From Helichrysum umbraculigerum (lineage: Eukaryota; Streptophyta; Magnoliopsida; Asterales; Asteraceae): a stretch of 64,000 nucleotides of DNA. This document shows, piece after piece, positions 32,873 through 44,402 of the stretch. The DNA lies in contig CATIUR010000001.1 of the NCBI GenBank assembly GCA_949592205.1, positions 215,890,250 to 215,954,249 of the forward strand, written 5' to 3'. The notes under the pieces were generated by a model. The model saw nothing but the letters and a program-made list of their open reading frames with translations. It was not told the origin of the DNA and made no database searches. Positions within the stretch are counted from its first letter, which is position 1, and each line of letters begins with the position of its first letter. The position numbers and the translations under genes are program-made.

Positions 32873-35738
32873 GTGTTACACTAACAGTCTATCAACATTA
32901 TTATTATTCAACCAAAATAATCATGGCAACCAAAACAATAATACTACGTTTACCCGTTGTAATCAAACCTGTTACAACTAAATCACACTGAGGTTTATAG
33001 ATCCACTCACCGAATACCTCAGTCGTCCACTCAGTAGTCTAATGTCACTGAGTCCTTCTGTTTATCTGAAAACACAACAGAACTACACAAGTTAGTCATT
33101 TGTCCCAATGTGGATATAACATCATATAATTGTAATTATATCAAACCACTTATCACTAACTTGTATTAATTCAACATTCACCATTTCAAGATTATGAATA
33201 ACCACTTTAATCATCACAATTCACAATCACTTATCAAATTATGATCATTAGGATCACATTCTCACCTTTCTCCATCTTAATCATTGTTAATTAATATAAT
33301 TAACCCATTAACAAGATTATTAGCATCTAACATCAACAAAATTCATCAAAACTCTCTCATGACACTTAATCAATTTACACATTTCAACTTGAATTATGTC
33401 AATCATCATTATAAATCAACCATTATCAATTATTCACTAATAACACAAGCTTAAAAGCTTTGATTATAGCATAATCAACTAAACCCACAAACTTTATTAA
33501 TGATCATATATCAACTTAATCATTTCTAAGCTAGGTTTAGATTAGAATCATCATATAATCATCAACTAGCAACTATATGATCATTACAAGCTTCAATTTC
33601 ATATCAATCATCCTAATTCAATCAAATACACAAAAACCCATTTCTAGGTTTATAAAGAATCACGAAATCAACACTTACCAAATGATTAAAAGGAATAAAG
33701 GATGATTCAATCACGTTTTGGAAGCTTGAATTCGAGTTCTAGGGCTTCAATTTGATGATTCCTCATGATTTTGATAAGTAATTAGGGTTTCATGGGTTTA
33801 GTATGTTCGTACGTATGTATGTATATAGATATATGATGAAAATAACAAACCGCCTCAAAATATGAGTCTATCATATAAATGGTTAATTTTCATTCCCCGT
33901 ACTTATCATTGTCTGGAACTTAAAAACCATTTACGGGGAAACATTATTTTATTTTACCGTCAACTGAGTTAATTTAAAACAATCAATAATTTATTAGTCA
34001 CAATAAATTATTCGACTCTTTTTTCCTTTTATTTTAAATTAACACAACACAATTATTTTCTGACACATTAAATAACAGTTCACTATCAGAAAATATTAAA
34101 ATACTACTAGACCCGAAGACTGGGTGTTACATTAACCGACCCTATTTAACCGAACCGACCAACCCTTAGTTTTTTTAGTTATATTTTCATTATACAAATA
34201 AATATATAAGGTAAATAGGTGATATATGTTGAGCTAAATTGATAGATGGATACAATTTAATACTAAGTAGCATAATGAGCCGTTAGAAAAGTCTCAAACT
34301 TTAAGCCTAATAGTTAATTATGTAGTCCATATTTTCCATTTTTAGGTTACATTTAAAGCCACTTTCTCTTCTACCCGTAAACACAATCTTTTGAAATAGT
34401 GATGTTCTTCGCAAAATATCGACAACACCACCACAACTAGGAGCTCGATGATTTCATTACCTCATATAAGATCTACGTTTTTCTACAAAATATCGACAAC
34501 ACCACCATATTATGAACTCTCATATGATTTTTCTTTTTCAAGCGGTTAACCAATGGTTAACCGATAACCGACCCAAAATCTACCCAAAAATCGATTAACC
34601 ATAACCGATTTAACCAAAAACGATCGATTAAGAAATTTCCATAACCGAAATTTCGATTTTGGGTTCGGTTTTAGGTCATAACCGACCCAAACCGACCCAT
34701 ATTCACCCCTAGTTTGTTGAGACACGAGAATTGTAACCTTGCATCACTTTGGTCGAAAAGGACTCGTTTGATTGATTTTTCCCTTGGACACCGTTTTCGG
34801 AACAATGTATCCACCGCTCCGCTAAAATCCTAGCCTCCTCGTCCGTCCAACGTGTTTGAGCCCGTTTAGGCCCTTCCACCTTTTTAACCCGTTTACCCTT
34901 TTTCTTGTTCTTTTGGGTTTCGGGTTACGGGTTCGCCTCGTCGGAGCTTTTTTCCAAAGTTTGTGGTACGGTGAAATTCATTTGTTGGTGACTGGGGTTG
35001 GATGAGCTTGGAGAAAAGTGTGGTTGTTGTGGTGACCATTGTGTGTTTTGGTACCACTGTGGTTGTGACCATTGTGTGAATTGTGGTTGTGGTGGTGAGG
35101 ATTGTGTGTTTGTGTACCACCCTTGGAATGTATAATTATTCCTCGGGTCGTGCGGATCAAGGGTGAACGGGCTTGCAATAGGTGGGAAGTTGGCAAACCC
35201 GGTATGTTGAGTGTTTGGTTGAGACGAAGATCCGGAAGCTTGAGTGTTTGGTGAAGTCGGGTTTGAAAACGGGTTATTCAACAAATTTTGCCACATATCT
35301 TTGGCAATATTTTGTTGATCTTTTTTTTTTTTTTTTTTGGAAGTTGATTTGTTGTTTTTGGACATATTTTTGAGAGAGGTTTTGAGGTAAAAAGTGTGGT
35401 TTTTGAATTGTAAAAAAGTGGTGAGGATTGTTGTGTGAAAGAGTTTGTGGAATAGATAGTTGATTGTGTAAATTGTTGTGTGAAAATGAGTAAATATGTA
35501 GGTATATTTATAGGGTAAAGTGGAAAGTTTAAAAAAATTTAAAAAATTTTGAAAAAATGAGCCCCACTCCACCAACGGTTTTTTTTTAATTCCAAACGGT
35601 AAAAAAAAAAAAAAAGAAATTGAGCCCCACAAAAACGACGAAGGGCTTCGGTAAACCGAAGGAAGCAACCGACGAAGCGGTGCCATCCCTGTCGGTTCGT
35701 CGGTTGGGAGCCGACGAGCTCCGTTGGGAGCAGCCTTA

Positions 35739-36649
35739 TAATCAAGACAAGTTTAACTTAATTTATTTACAAAATTAATGATTTAGAGTAATAAATGATG
35801 ACAAAATGGGGAGTTTAATGATTTTTAATAGTTATTTTTTGCAAGTGGACAATTATTTTAGGACATAAATAAATAGTATTGTGAACATTTATTTTGGAAC
35901 AAATGGAATATATCATATGTCCGTAAAGGAACCTTACAAAAAGTTGCCACAAATATAATCACCGTTTAATAATAACATTATTATAGTACTAATGTATAAT
36001 TAGGGCGTGTTTGACAACCTATTTCATTTGAGTTTATGAGTGTTTAATTTAATTTTATTTTTCTTTGTAAACTCTAAGCTATAAGCAATGTTTGATAACT
36101 AAAAATATAAAAGCTTATTGAAAAAGTAAACCATTAAAAAATGAACTACTTCAACTAGACTGTAAGAAAATGTGAAGCTTATGGAAGATAAAATTAAATA
36201 AAGATTACTTATTAAATATATTTTTAATCTTATTTGAGTTTAACATTTTTTTTGTCTTTTCATACCGATTCACATTTTACACTGCTTCAACCCCAACTAT
36301 AGATTTAGGGATACATGGTATGTTTGACGAAACTAGCTGTTAACTGGAGTTGGACTTTATTTTTGAAGTTATGAAGCTCTTGCTTATTAAGTATTAAAAG
36401 TGTTTGATAAAGTAGCTAAAGGTGTAAGCTTATAGCTATAAATTGATAAAAAAATACATGATAAATAATTATATAAAGAGTATATATGTAATTTAGCATT
36501 TCAAAGCTATGAGCTTATTTTGGGTGATGCATTATTTGGGATTCTAGGGGCCGTTTGGAAATTAAAAGCAAAAAACAAAAAAGAATTCTTGATAATCACT
36601 TTTTAGAAAAGCCATTTGAAATTTTTTTGAAAAGAAAAAAAGGATCCGC
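35739..36649. other. Intergenic, AT-rich, with transposon-end debris
   Basis: No gene is visible. TAGGGCGTGTTTGACAACC at about 36001 and TAGGGGCCGTTTGG at about 36546 look like ends of old MITEs, but I could not pair them with confidence. Confidence 0.45.
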
Positions 36650-36658
36650 AGTTACAAG

Positions 36659-37041
36659 TATAAGTGGCAAAATGAATGGGTCGGGTCGGGTTGGGTCACG
36701 GGTCTAGATGGGTTTGGGTCTAAATGGGTCCGGTTCTAGATGGGTCATTTAGAAGGATGGGTCTAAATAAGTCCGGGTCAAATGGGTCTCCGGTCGGGTC
36801 ATCGGGTTTTTACCAAACTTTTTTTTTTAATTTGAGTGAAAAATGAAAAAAATGAAATGAGGTGGAAAATTTTTTTTTTACCCGCTAGTCCCATTGGTTA
36901 ATTGTTACACAATTGAAGGTTGTATTGAAAAACCCATTTAGACCCATCCAAAATTTGGGGAGGAGACCCAACAAACCCATCCCCTCCTAAATATTAACCA
37001 AATTGATCCATAATTAACCAATGGGTCTAAAATTGTCACCT
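36659..37041. mobile_element. Foldback MITE built of GGGTC repeats, 9-bp TSD
   Basis: The left arm is packed with GGGTC words (about 36677-36807) and the right arm with GACCC words (about 36925-37030). The direct repeat AGTTACAAG lies at 36650-36658 and 37042-37050. The ends TATAAGTGGCAAAATG and, inverted, AGGTGACAATTTTA align imperfectly. The TSD length suggests a Mutator-like element. It lies about 520 bp before the TIFY8 start codon. Confidence 0.65.
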
Positions 37042-37498
37042 AGTTACAAGCTTCAACTCTAACCACAATATTCAATTCCAATTAGTTTTTGCCAAATATT
37101 CCGTGTAAAGCTATTTCAGCTAGTTCTTTTTCTACAGTTCTATAACCTCTAAATTTGTTGTCATATGAACAAAGTTAATAAATAAATAAACAAATCTTAT
37201 GTGCCAAAAAGAACCAGAGCACACATTTAAAATTAGATTTGATTGGATAGATCAATGAACTAATGATCAAAGTAAAAGTGTAAATAAGTGGATCAACCCC
37301 TCTCTCTCTCTCACGCATACACACACAAAAACACATATTCTTAAAAAAGGGATCAGACAAAACATCCACACTCTAGGACAGAGTAAACAGCAGAACAACA
37401 AGTAGCTTTTGCTCTTTAATGCTCTTTCTCTCTCCCAACACACAACTCTCTCGATTCCTTTTCATATTTTCATAAAATAAATTAAAAATAATAATCCC

Positions 37499-37586
37499 AT
37501 GATATCTTTCTTTTTGCAGTTTCTCCAATTATGACAATATTAATTGATTTGAGATGAGATTATGGCTGCTGCTGTCTTATTATTAA
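37499..37586 (+). promoter_or_regulatory. Three chained upstream ORFs in the TIFY8 leader
   Basis: uORF1 37499-37534 (12 codons with stop), uORF2 37531-37557 (9 codons) and uORF3 37554-37586 (11 codons) each overlap the next by the four bases ATGA. The third overlaps the TIFY8 start at 37562 in another frame. A TTTTTGCAG sequence ending at 37519 could be a leader-intron acceptor, which would remove uORF1. Function is inference. Confidence 0.55.
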
Positions 37587-40500
37587 ATAATAATCATCAT
37601 CATAATAATATGGCTCAAAACAACAACAATAATAATGCAAGTGATGATGTTAAACCACCCACTATTTTACATGACTTCCTTGGCCGTGCTACTACTCCGG
37701 TAACTAAACTCGCCGCCGGTAGCGATGTTGCCGCCGGAGGTTCTTCCCCTTCTGCTTCTGGCTCCGGTGGCGTTGGCCGCGGTGGTGGGCCCGTATCCAC
37801 CACTTCTGATCTGGGTTCTGGTAACTAGCTAACCTCATTTTCATCCATTTCTTGAATTTTTATTTTTCCATATGGGCTTTGTTTGTTTAAGATTCTTCTT
37901 TAAAGCTAGATTTTTATTGATTTTTATTGATTTTTAGGTCTTAAAATTAATTGGGTTTTCATTAAATTAGTTTCTCATGTTTTAAATTCTGGTAATTTAT
38001 GTTCTTTAGTCATTCTTCACAAAATTTTGTCAAGATTGGGTGACTATTCAATGTTGAGGGGTAGGGTTTATTCTTTCTTTCTTTCTTTCTTTCTTTTTTT
38101 TCAGAAAATGATCACATTTTGGGTACAACTTTTAATGCATTAAATACACATTATTGTACTACGATTTTTCTAGATTTATTACCTACACCTGAGGGACACT
38201 GTGTATTTAAAGAAGTATTAATTAATAGTGGGAAGAAGAAAAACTGAAAACTTCTTTAAGAAAATGAAAAGAAGATGTGATTTTTGTTTATGGGTTAGGT
38301 ATTTTTGAGTGGGTTGGTGTCTTTGATAGCATCATCATAGTCAGTACTCTCTCCATCAAAAGAATTGCAACATTTTTTCACATATTGTGATGCTAGAATT
38401 ACTTTCTTACCCCTACCACTCAGTTTCCTGATTTTAATCTAGAATTGTTAATTAATGATGTCATGATTCTTGATCAAGACATCAAGTTGTGTGGCCAGTT
38501 TTTACATTTGTGCTGTTGATTGATGATAATTTGCTTGTGTTAACCATGGTAGAAAGGCCGGTTGGAACACTTTTTGAAGGGGTGCCATTCTTTGGTCAAA
38601 GAAGCGATTTTTCAGGCTCAAAGGTTAGGTATTCAGGTAGCAAACGCAATAACTCAGATTCCGGTTTTATGGCACCTTCCAGAGAAGGTATCCCCCAACC
38701 GAGACCAGATTTTCCTGAGACCTCACATCTAATGAAGGTATTTAAAAAATTATTTATGCTTTAAAACTTGAATTATAGTTGTTGGTTTGAAATGCCTAAA
38801 TGAGATTTACATGTGTGGTCTGAACCGAATTATATGCTAGGAAAGTCTTCCTAAAGAGCATGTAGCACATGTTTCACGAATCCATTCTAATGTATGATGT
38901 TATGGTTAGATGCTGAGAAATGTCGGGGCAGAGCGGCCTAGATGGCCCCACGAGGATGAACCGTTCATGGGCATGCCTCAAATGAGGCCAACTTCATCAT
39001 CTCATATATTACAATCCGCCACTGGTGTTAAAACCGATGCAAACGCATCTAAATGGGAACGAGCCATTCCTGTAAATGTTGGACCTGTACTCCAATATCC
39101 ACCACGTGCTGGTCAAGTTGTTCCTTACGGGTATCAACCAGTTTCAAACAGGTTCAAGGATGCCAATGCGGGTCCCCCATTGATTTCGCAGTCTGCTGCT
39201 GATGAAGGATCTAGGACTGGAATTAAAGGGTCTGGTGGGATTTTGAGCTCGGTTAATGTTAGTGGCGGGTTGGCTGAACCATCCAGCAGCAAACTGAAGT
39301 CTTTGATCAGTAATATTGAGCCTGGCTCTTCTGCTCCACTTCCGTAAGTATTATAGTAATCCACTAAGAAGCGTCAAATAAGAAAATCAGAGAACTTGTA
39401 TCATATAAAAGCACAAATTCACAAAGTTGACTACATCTCGATTGCAGTGTTGTATAATACTGGAAAGTTTGAAGTATCATAGTTTCTAAAATTCACAAGT
39501 TTTATGGTTGTGCATTCTGCAATCTGATGCAATAGATGCATGTTGTGCATATGCTGATTAAAATGATTTATAATTTGACAAGTTTGTGAGTAAGTCGACT
39601 AAAATGATTTATTTTGTGATTTTTGATCACTTCTTACGGTTAGCACCAATATTTGGGTTCTCACTGGAACCTTCCCCATCCTATAATATATTTAGTAAAC
39701 TTGTGAACTTGACTTTTGACTCGAGATATATGGTTTTAAATCCTTATTTTTACAGTCGTCAAGGATCTACATCTGCCAGTCGCCAGATGACCATATTTTA
39801 CGGCGGTCAAGCCCATGTGTTTGATGATGTCCACCCAAACAAGGTCAGATTTGTATGCTTTATTTCCAATTGTTTCTGCTAATAATCTTTTCATGTAGTC
39901 TGAAAATAAATTATTTGGTTTCAGGCAGACGTAATAATGGCGTTAGCTGGGTCAAATGGTGGATCGTGGTCGACTAGTTTCTCACCCAGTTCATCCCTAA
40001 AACCACCGAGTGGTGAGGCTATTCCTGTGAGTGGTGAAAATGACACAATCATGGCTGCTGCTAAAACAGCATTGTCGAGCAAAGATCTACATGGGAGATT
40101 ATACGTTCCTGGGAGCTCAAGTCATGGGCATGGCTCGAATGATCGAATGCTAATGCTTTCTGGTAAGTTGCTAGTGGATCAAAATCAACACCATCAATTA
40201 TCTGTTATCATTTTAACAAAAAGTAGGAGTGTATGGATGTGTTTTTTGAAAGTGATTATGTAATTTTGACTAACACGAATCAAATAATTAGTTATATTAA
40301 TAGATTTTTTAGTATTTGACAAATTCTGATTATCGAGAAAATGACTAAATAAAATGAACCGCTAGTAGCAGGATATGTTTATCTAAGCATTAGGAACTAG
40401 TTTTTGCAACTGCAAATCACAATTATCAGATAAGTAGTTTTTAAGTTCCAGTCAAACACCCTTATGCATGTTGATATTACTTAAATATTTTGCCATGAAA

Positions 40501-40610
40501 GGATAGAAATAAATATGAATATTGTTTTGGGTACAGGAGGGCAAGGTAACAAATCAATGAAAGATGCAAGAGGGCCTGCTGCAGAACAAAAGCACGACGA
40601 AAAACAGTGA
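37562..40610 (+). CDS. TIFY8: TIFY8 (ZIM-domain protein)
   Basis: Six exons: 37562-37820, 38553-38737, 38910-39343, 39756-39843, 39925-40162, 40537-40610. The product is 425 residues. The ZIM/TIFY domain at about residues 298-333 reads RQMTIFYGGQAHVFDD, then a VHPNKADVIMALAG segment, with the TIFYGG core. The N-terminus is H/N-rich, then LHDFLGR. A conserved FFGQRSDFSG block and a DEPFMGMPQMRP block are present. No Jas degron or CCT motif follows the ZIM domain, which separates TIFY8 from JAZ and PPD proteins. Arabidopsis TIFY8 is a nuclear co-repressor adaptor that contacts NINJA/TOPLESS (recalled). The stop codon is 297 bp from the stop of the opposite-strand malic enzyme, so the 3' untranslated regions may overlap. 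Intron 1 holds a TTTC run at about 38068-38094. Confidence 0.92.
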
Positions 40611-40906
40611 AGAAGGTTTTGGAAACTTATGGAAGGTATTTCATCGTTAAATGGATGATTATTGTTGTAGGAAGTTGGCTTATGGTGTAGTTTAGCTTGA
40701 AGCAGATACTGAACCTCATGTGCAAATTATACAATGCTTATCGAGAAGACATCTTTTTGCCATCTTGATTTCAGTTATAATTTGAATGCCAACAAGATTC
40801 ACTTAAAGCTGCTTATTAGTCAAATAATTTCAAATACACTTTTGCCCAATTTAAAACATTAACTATAACATGAATAGGCAAATTCAAAAATATATATTGG
40901 ATGAAA

Positions 40907-43900
40907 TTAGCGATAGTTAGGGTAGATTGGGGAATACATGCAGCTCTCTGCGAATGTAACGAGATCGTTAGGTTTGGGGAGAAGAGAAGCTAGACCTGAA
41001 AATAAAATAAATATTGATTTGTTAATGATTTCTTGTAATTAAGTACTACTATAAGTTAGAAAATAATAGCAAACTCTCAGGTGCTTTTGGTTCGCAGAAT
41101 ATATTCGATGGAACTAGAATTCATCAAAGGAGGAATTTGGTGACTATAACTCCCTTATGAAATGGAATTGAGATTCCAATTCCATCGAATTTTGTGAACC
41201 AAACACGACGTTAATATACAAGTCTGGAAAGTTAAAACAATAAAAGACTGCAGTATGTCAGGAACATAAAACAAGCACCAACAAAACTAACTTGTGGTAA
41301 CTATGTACGGCGTTCTATAAGTACATATACATATGCGTGTATATATAAGTGCAACCAATTTGTGCAGTGATTATTAAATAGCTTACAGAAGATGAACTTA
41401 CCAAGTTCGTATGCCTTGTCAGCAACAGTGGCTGCAATATGTGCTGAAATCTTTCGGATACAAGAAAACGGTGGATATATAAGCCCCTTTGCAAAGTCTT
41501 GTTCCGTTACTTGAGAAGCTAAACCTTCAGCTGTTAAGAATTTCAGTCACCATAAAACTTATAAGAGAATGCTTACTTCGGTTGTAAGATGACCGTAAGT
41601 AATTTTTTTTGCTAATTGGTATTAAGATAGTTTATGTTTATCTGAATTAGTAGTTGGTTAACATTCCTCATTTCCTCATAGATGTAAATGTTGGTTTTCA
41701 ACTTACATGCTGCCAAAAGCAAATCGTCATGGACACGAGTTGCACCACACATGATCAATCCCAACCCGAATCCTGGGAATATGTAAGCATTGTTTGCCTG
41801 CAATTTTTATGAACTGTAAGAATGAAAAGTAAGGCATTTGTGAAATGTTAGGAGCGGTTTTGAGAATTTAGGCTTAAACCTGGCCAGGCACGAATACTTT
41901 GTCTTCGTACGTAACAGGTTTAAACGGGCTTCCACTAGCAAAAATAGCATGACCCTACGAAAAATCGAAACTTTATAAAATAGGACATCCCAAATTAGAA
42001 CTTGTTGAAATACTGCAAAAGTTGCTACTAGTTTACCTTGCTCCATGTATATGCTTCTTCAGCAGTACACTCTGCTTGTGAGGTTGGATTCGATAGAGCC
42101 ATAATGAGAGGTTTCTTCACATCATTTGATCAAATCAAATATCGAATACCTTAAACCAAAACCATCATTTATTATGCTTGAGAACTAAAACTAACCTCGT
42201 TAATAGATGACATGGTCTCAATAACTTCTTGAGTAAATTGTCTCCCCACACCGGATGTTCCTATTAGTACAGATGGTTTGATCTCCTACATAACATAGTT
42301 ATCTAAGCAACGTGTTTCCAAAAGGCAGTGAATGGTGATAGAATATCGGTTATGTACCTTTATGGCATCTAAGAGATTGTTAATCTGTTCATGTTCGTGA
42401 GCCCATGGAAGCTTGAAGTGTTGAAGTGACTCTTTACGTGAGCTCACGACCAATCCCTGTGCGAAAGATACACGTTATGTTTATCAAGCATAAACGTCTC
42501 ATAATGAGCTCTAGTTTGTAGATTATGATTCTTGTACCTTAGAGTCAACAAGCCAAATCTTTTTACGAGCTTCTTCCACACTAGCATCTGTTTTCTTTGA
42601 TATTTGGAGTGCAATAAGTTCTGCTATACCCGTACCAGCCTTTGAAACATAAGAAAGAGACTTATTGTCGGTTTTTCATTGGTAAATTGCGATTCACAAA
42701 ACATTGTGGTCGTTTGTATGTGCAAAGAAATTTCACCTCTCCAGCCCCTAGAAATAAGAACGTATGATCGGAAAGGGTGCCACCAAGTACTTTCAGAGCC
42801 GAAAGCAAACCTCCAAGAACAACAGACGCCGTACCCTAAAGGAAACAGAGATATGATGGCTGTTTTATTATGATATGATCGATTTCTGAACACACATGCA
42901 TAAGTCGAAGATCTTAATAACCTGTATGTCATCGTTAAAGACAAGATGAGTTGTACGGTATCTGTTAAGTAATGAAAATGCATTATGGTTTGCAAAATCT
43001 TCAAACTGGATAAGAATGTTTTCTCCGTAGTTTCGCTTAACAGCAGTCATGAACTCCTCTAACAATTCGTCATACACCTCCCCTCTTGCTCGTTTTTGTT
43101 TGAGGCCAATGTAGAACTCATCGTTAAGCAACTTTTCATTGTTAGTGCCAACGTCAATGGTTATCGGCAAGCACTGTGATTATAGATAGATCTCGAAACA
43201 GTAATGCTAAATGTGTTTTAAATACAGGCCTAAAGATATGCCTGTATTTTATTCTGAAAACTGATAAATGATACTCCGTAATTACTTACAGCTGAAGGAC
43301 GAACTCCTCCTAATGCCGTGTACAAAGAAAGTTTTCCAACTGGTATCCCCATCCCCTGGCATCCGAGATCTCCTAACCCCAATATACGCTCACCATCTGT
43401 AACAACGATAACTTGGATATTTCTCTCAGGCCAATTTCTTAGCACCTCAAGAACCTGCCCTCTGATGATTAATATATATATATATTCAGTTCAGTTATAT
43501 ATATAGTAAAAATTAAACAATGGGAAAGAAAACAAGTCCCATATATACTTGTCTTTTAAAGAGATGTAAAGCCCCTGAGGACGCCTGAAAATGCTCCCGA
43601 ATTTCTGGCAAGCTTCACCGACAGTTGGAGTGTAAACGATTGGGAGTAGTTCCTCTACATTGTCGACTAGAAGCTTGTAAAACAATCGCTCATTTCTCTC
43701 CTGTAACATAAACATACATATCCAAAGCATGTGTCATAAATTTCTGGCCACTTTTGTCGTCTGACCACTAACTTAAATCCAGTCAATTATGTTGTCTGGT
43801 ACAATCTTTTTCTTCTTTGACAACATGATGGTTGGATTTGAGTCGGTGGTCAGACGACAACAGTTATACCTACACATATAGACATGTACAGTGTATAAAC

Positions 43901-44402
43901 TGAACCAATAAAAAAATACCTGAAGATCAATCATAGCTATGTATCTTTGCAATGGCACCTCATATTGACGAAGTATGTGCATAACCTTTTTCTCCTAATT
44001 TCATTTTGAAGAAACTAATCAAGAAAATGATATATATGTTTTTTCTTTGCGTACAAACTCTAACTACAAGAATTATAAACTTACTTGAAGTTCTTGGGTC
44101 GATATGGTGGGAGGAAGAAGACCGTTCAAGTAATGTGCCTCTCTTTCTCTTTCGGTGAATGCTAGCCCTTTGTTATGGCGTGGGTCTCGCAACAAAATGT
44201 GACCACTGGATCATACAAATGTTTTAAGTCATAAAATCAAAGGAATTATTGAACATAATGTTAGAAACTACTAGCAGCATAAAGTTTTCAATAAAATGAT
44301 TTCGAATCACCTGGAAATAGACATATTCCAAGGGGTAACAAGTTGATCTTCTTGTACAATAATACCATTGCTGTTAACAACGCCATTTCCATCGTTTGCC
44401 AT
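40907..44402 (-). CDS. NADP-ME: NADP-dependent malic enzyme, cytosolic type
   Basis: Fifteen exons, minus strand: 44402-44311, 44205-44085, 43994-43920, 43700-43549, 43461-43290, 43173-42922, 42836-42737, 42639-42538, 42456-42358, 42285-42196, 42114-42037, 41954-41880, 41797-41707, 41530-41402, 40997-40907. The product is 572 residues. It oxidatively decarboxylates malate to pyruvate, CO2 and NADPH. Visible signatures are ELLPIVYTPTVGEACQKFG, the dinucleotide site ILGLGDLGCQGMGIPVGK, the metal-site block FEDFANHNAF...LVFNDDIQGTAS, the NADP Rossmann motif FLGAGEAGTGIAE, SNPTSQAECTAEEAYTW and the C-terminal CMYSPIYPNYR. It starts MANDGNGVVNSNG and has no transit peptide, so a cytosolic isoform is likely. 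The exon 11 acceptor (GTGAAG) has a poor pyrimidine tract. A leader intron (about 44578-44407) is suggested by GTAGGT and TTGCAG signals. Confidence 0.95.
41088..41212. mobile_element. Short MITE in the last NADP-ME intron
   Basis: GGTGCTTTTGGTTCGCAGAAT and, inverted, CGTGTTTGGTTCACAAAAT form ends with a shared ATTCGATGGAA block inside. The length and ends resemble hAT- or PIF-derived miniature elements. I found no clean TSD. Confidence 0.6.

Larger units (their letters stand above)
29482..32880. mobile_element. Palindromic SINE-like dimer with LTR-like ends and 5-bp TSD (fourth level)
   Basis: Two units, 29482-29875 and 29894-30276 plus 32878-32880, each begin TGTAACA and end TGTTACA. Each is an inverted repeat with arms of about 190 bp. 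They are joined by the 18-bp palindrome TAAAAAGTGCACTTTTTA. The TSD is CTAAC (29477-29481 and 32881-32885). The centre of each unit is GAGCTGCAGCTC. From there both arms run outward with an A-box-like AGCTCAATTGG and a B-box-like GTTCGAGTC about 50 bases later, so each unit looks like two head-to-head tRNA-type SINE heads. In the second unit the arms are nearly perfect. In the first, the right arm has diverged. No ORF is present. Confidence 0.75.
27150..34131 (-). mobile_element. Ty3/gypsy-type LTR element remnant (third level of the nest)
   Basis: The TSD TTAAC flanks it at 27145-27149 and 34132-34136. Read on the minus strand, the 5' LTR runs from 34131 (TGTAACACCCAG) to 28811 (GGGTGTTATA), about 1.9 kb after removing inner insertions. 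The Met-tRNA primer site GTTGGTATCAGAG lies at 28809-28797. The other LTR is represented only by its last 377 bp (27150-27526, matching 28811-29187). The interval 27527-28796 has no gag or pol frame, only a short MRNPRVFSM-like start. The element is a deletion derivative and cannot encode its own enzymes. Confidence 0.8.
26995..34711. mobile_element. Non-autonomous hAT element (second level of the nest)
   Basis: TIRs TAGGGGTGAGC and, inverted, TAGGGGTGAAT are flanked by the perfect 8-bp direct repeat GTTTGTTG (26987-26994 and 34712-34719). These are hAT hallmarks. Without the inner insertion the element is about 730 bp. Both ends are packed with AACCGA/TCGGTT words, probably subterminal transposase-binding repeats. 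No transposase frame is present. Confidence 0.9.
26411..35365 (-). pseudogene. Harbinger-associated Myb/SANT-like protein, split by a hAT and with a premature stop
   Basis: The gene is in two blocks on the minus strand, 35365-34712 and 26994-26411. The start at 35365 (MSKNNKSTSKKKKKK) opens a low-complexity Q/N/P/S-rich N-terminus. A TAA at 34927-34925 interrupts the frame. The same frame then continues with RWTDEEARILAERW, a Myb/SANT-like helix. The hAT insertion follows, and after it the SGKWNKISHDSKTFQALYKHY and WNVLRHFPKL segments complete a trihelix-like fold. The tail has a lysine-rich coiled stretch ending LPKKASK. Removing one copy of the 8-bp TSD restores the reading frame across the insertion. 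Plant relatives are often mislabelled glutathione S-transferase T3-like (recalled). It is a disabled transposon accessory gene, not a host gene. Confidence 0.8.
25894..35735 (-). mobile_element. PIF/Harbinger-type element carrying a Myb-like gene (outermost level of a five-level nest)
   Basis: The left terminus GGCCACTCCCAAC and, inverted, the right terminus GGCTGCTCCCAAC are flanked by TTA at 25891-25893 and 35736-35738, the Harbinger TSD. Without the nested insertions the element is about 2.1 kb. It holds one minus-strand gene related to the Myb/SANT-like partner protein of Harbinger transposons. No DDE transposase is present, so it is non-autonomous. Confidence 0.85.
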
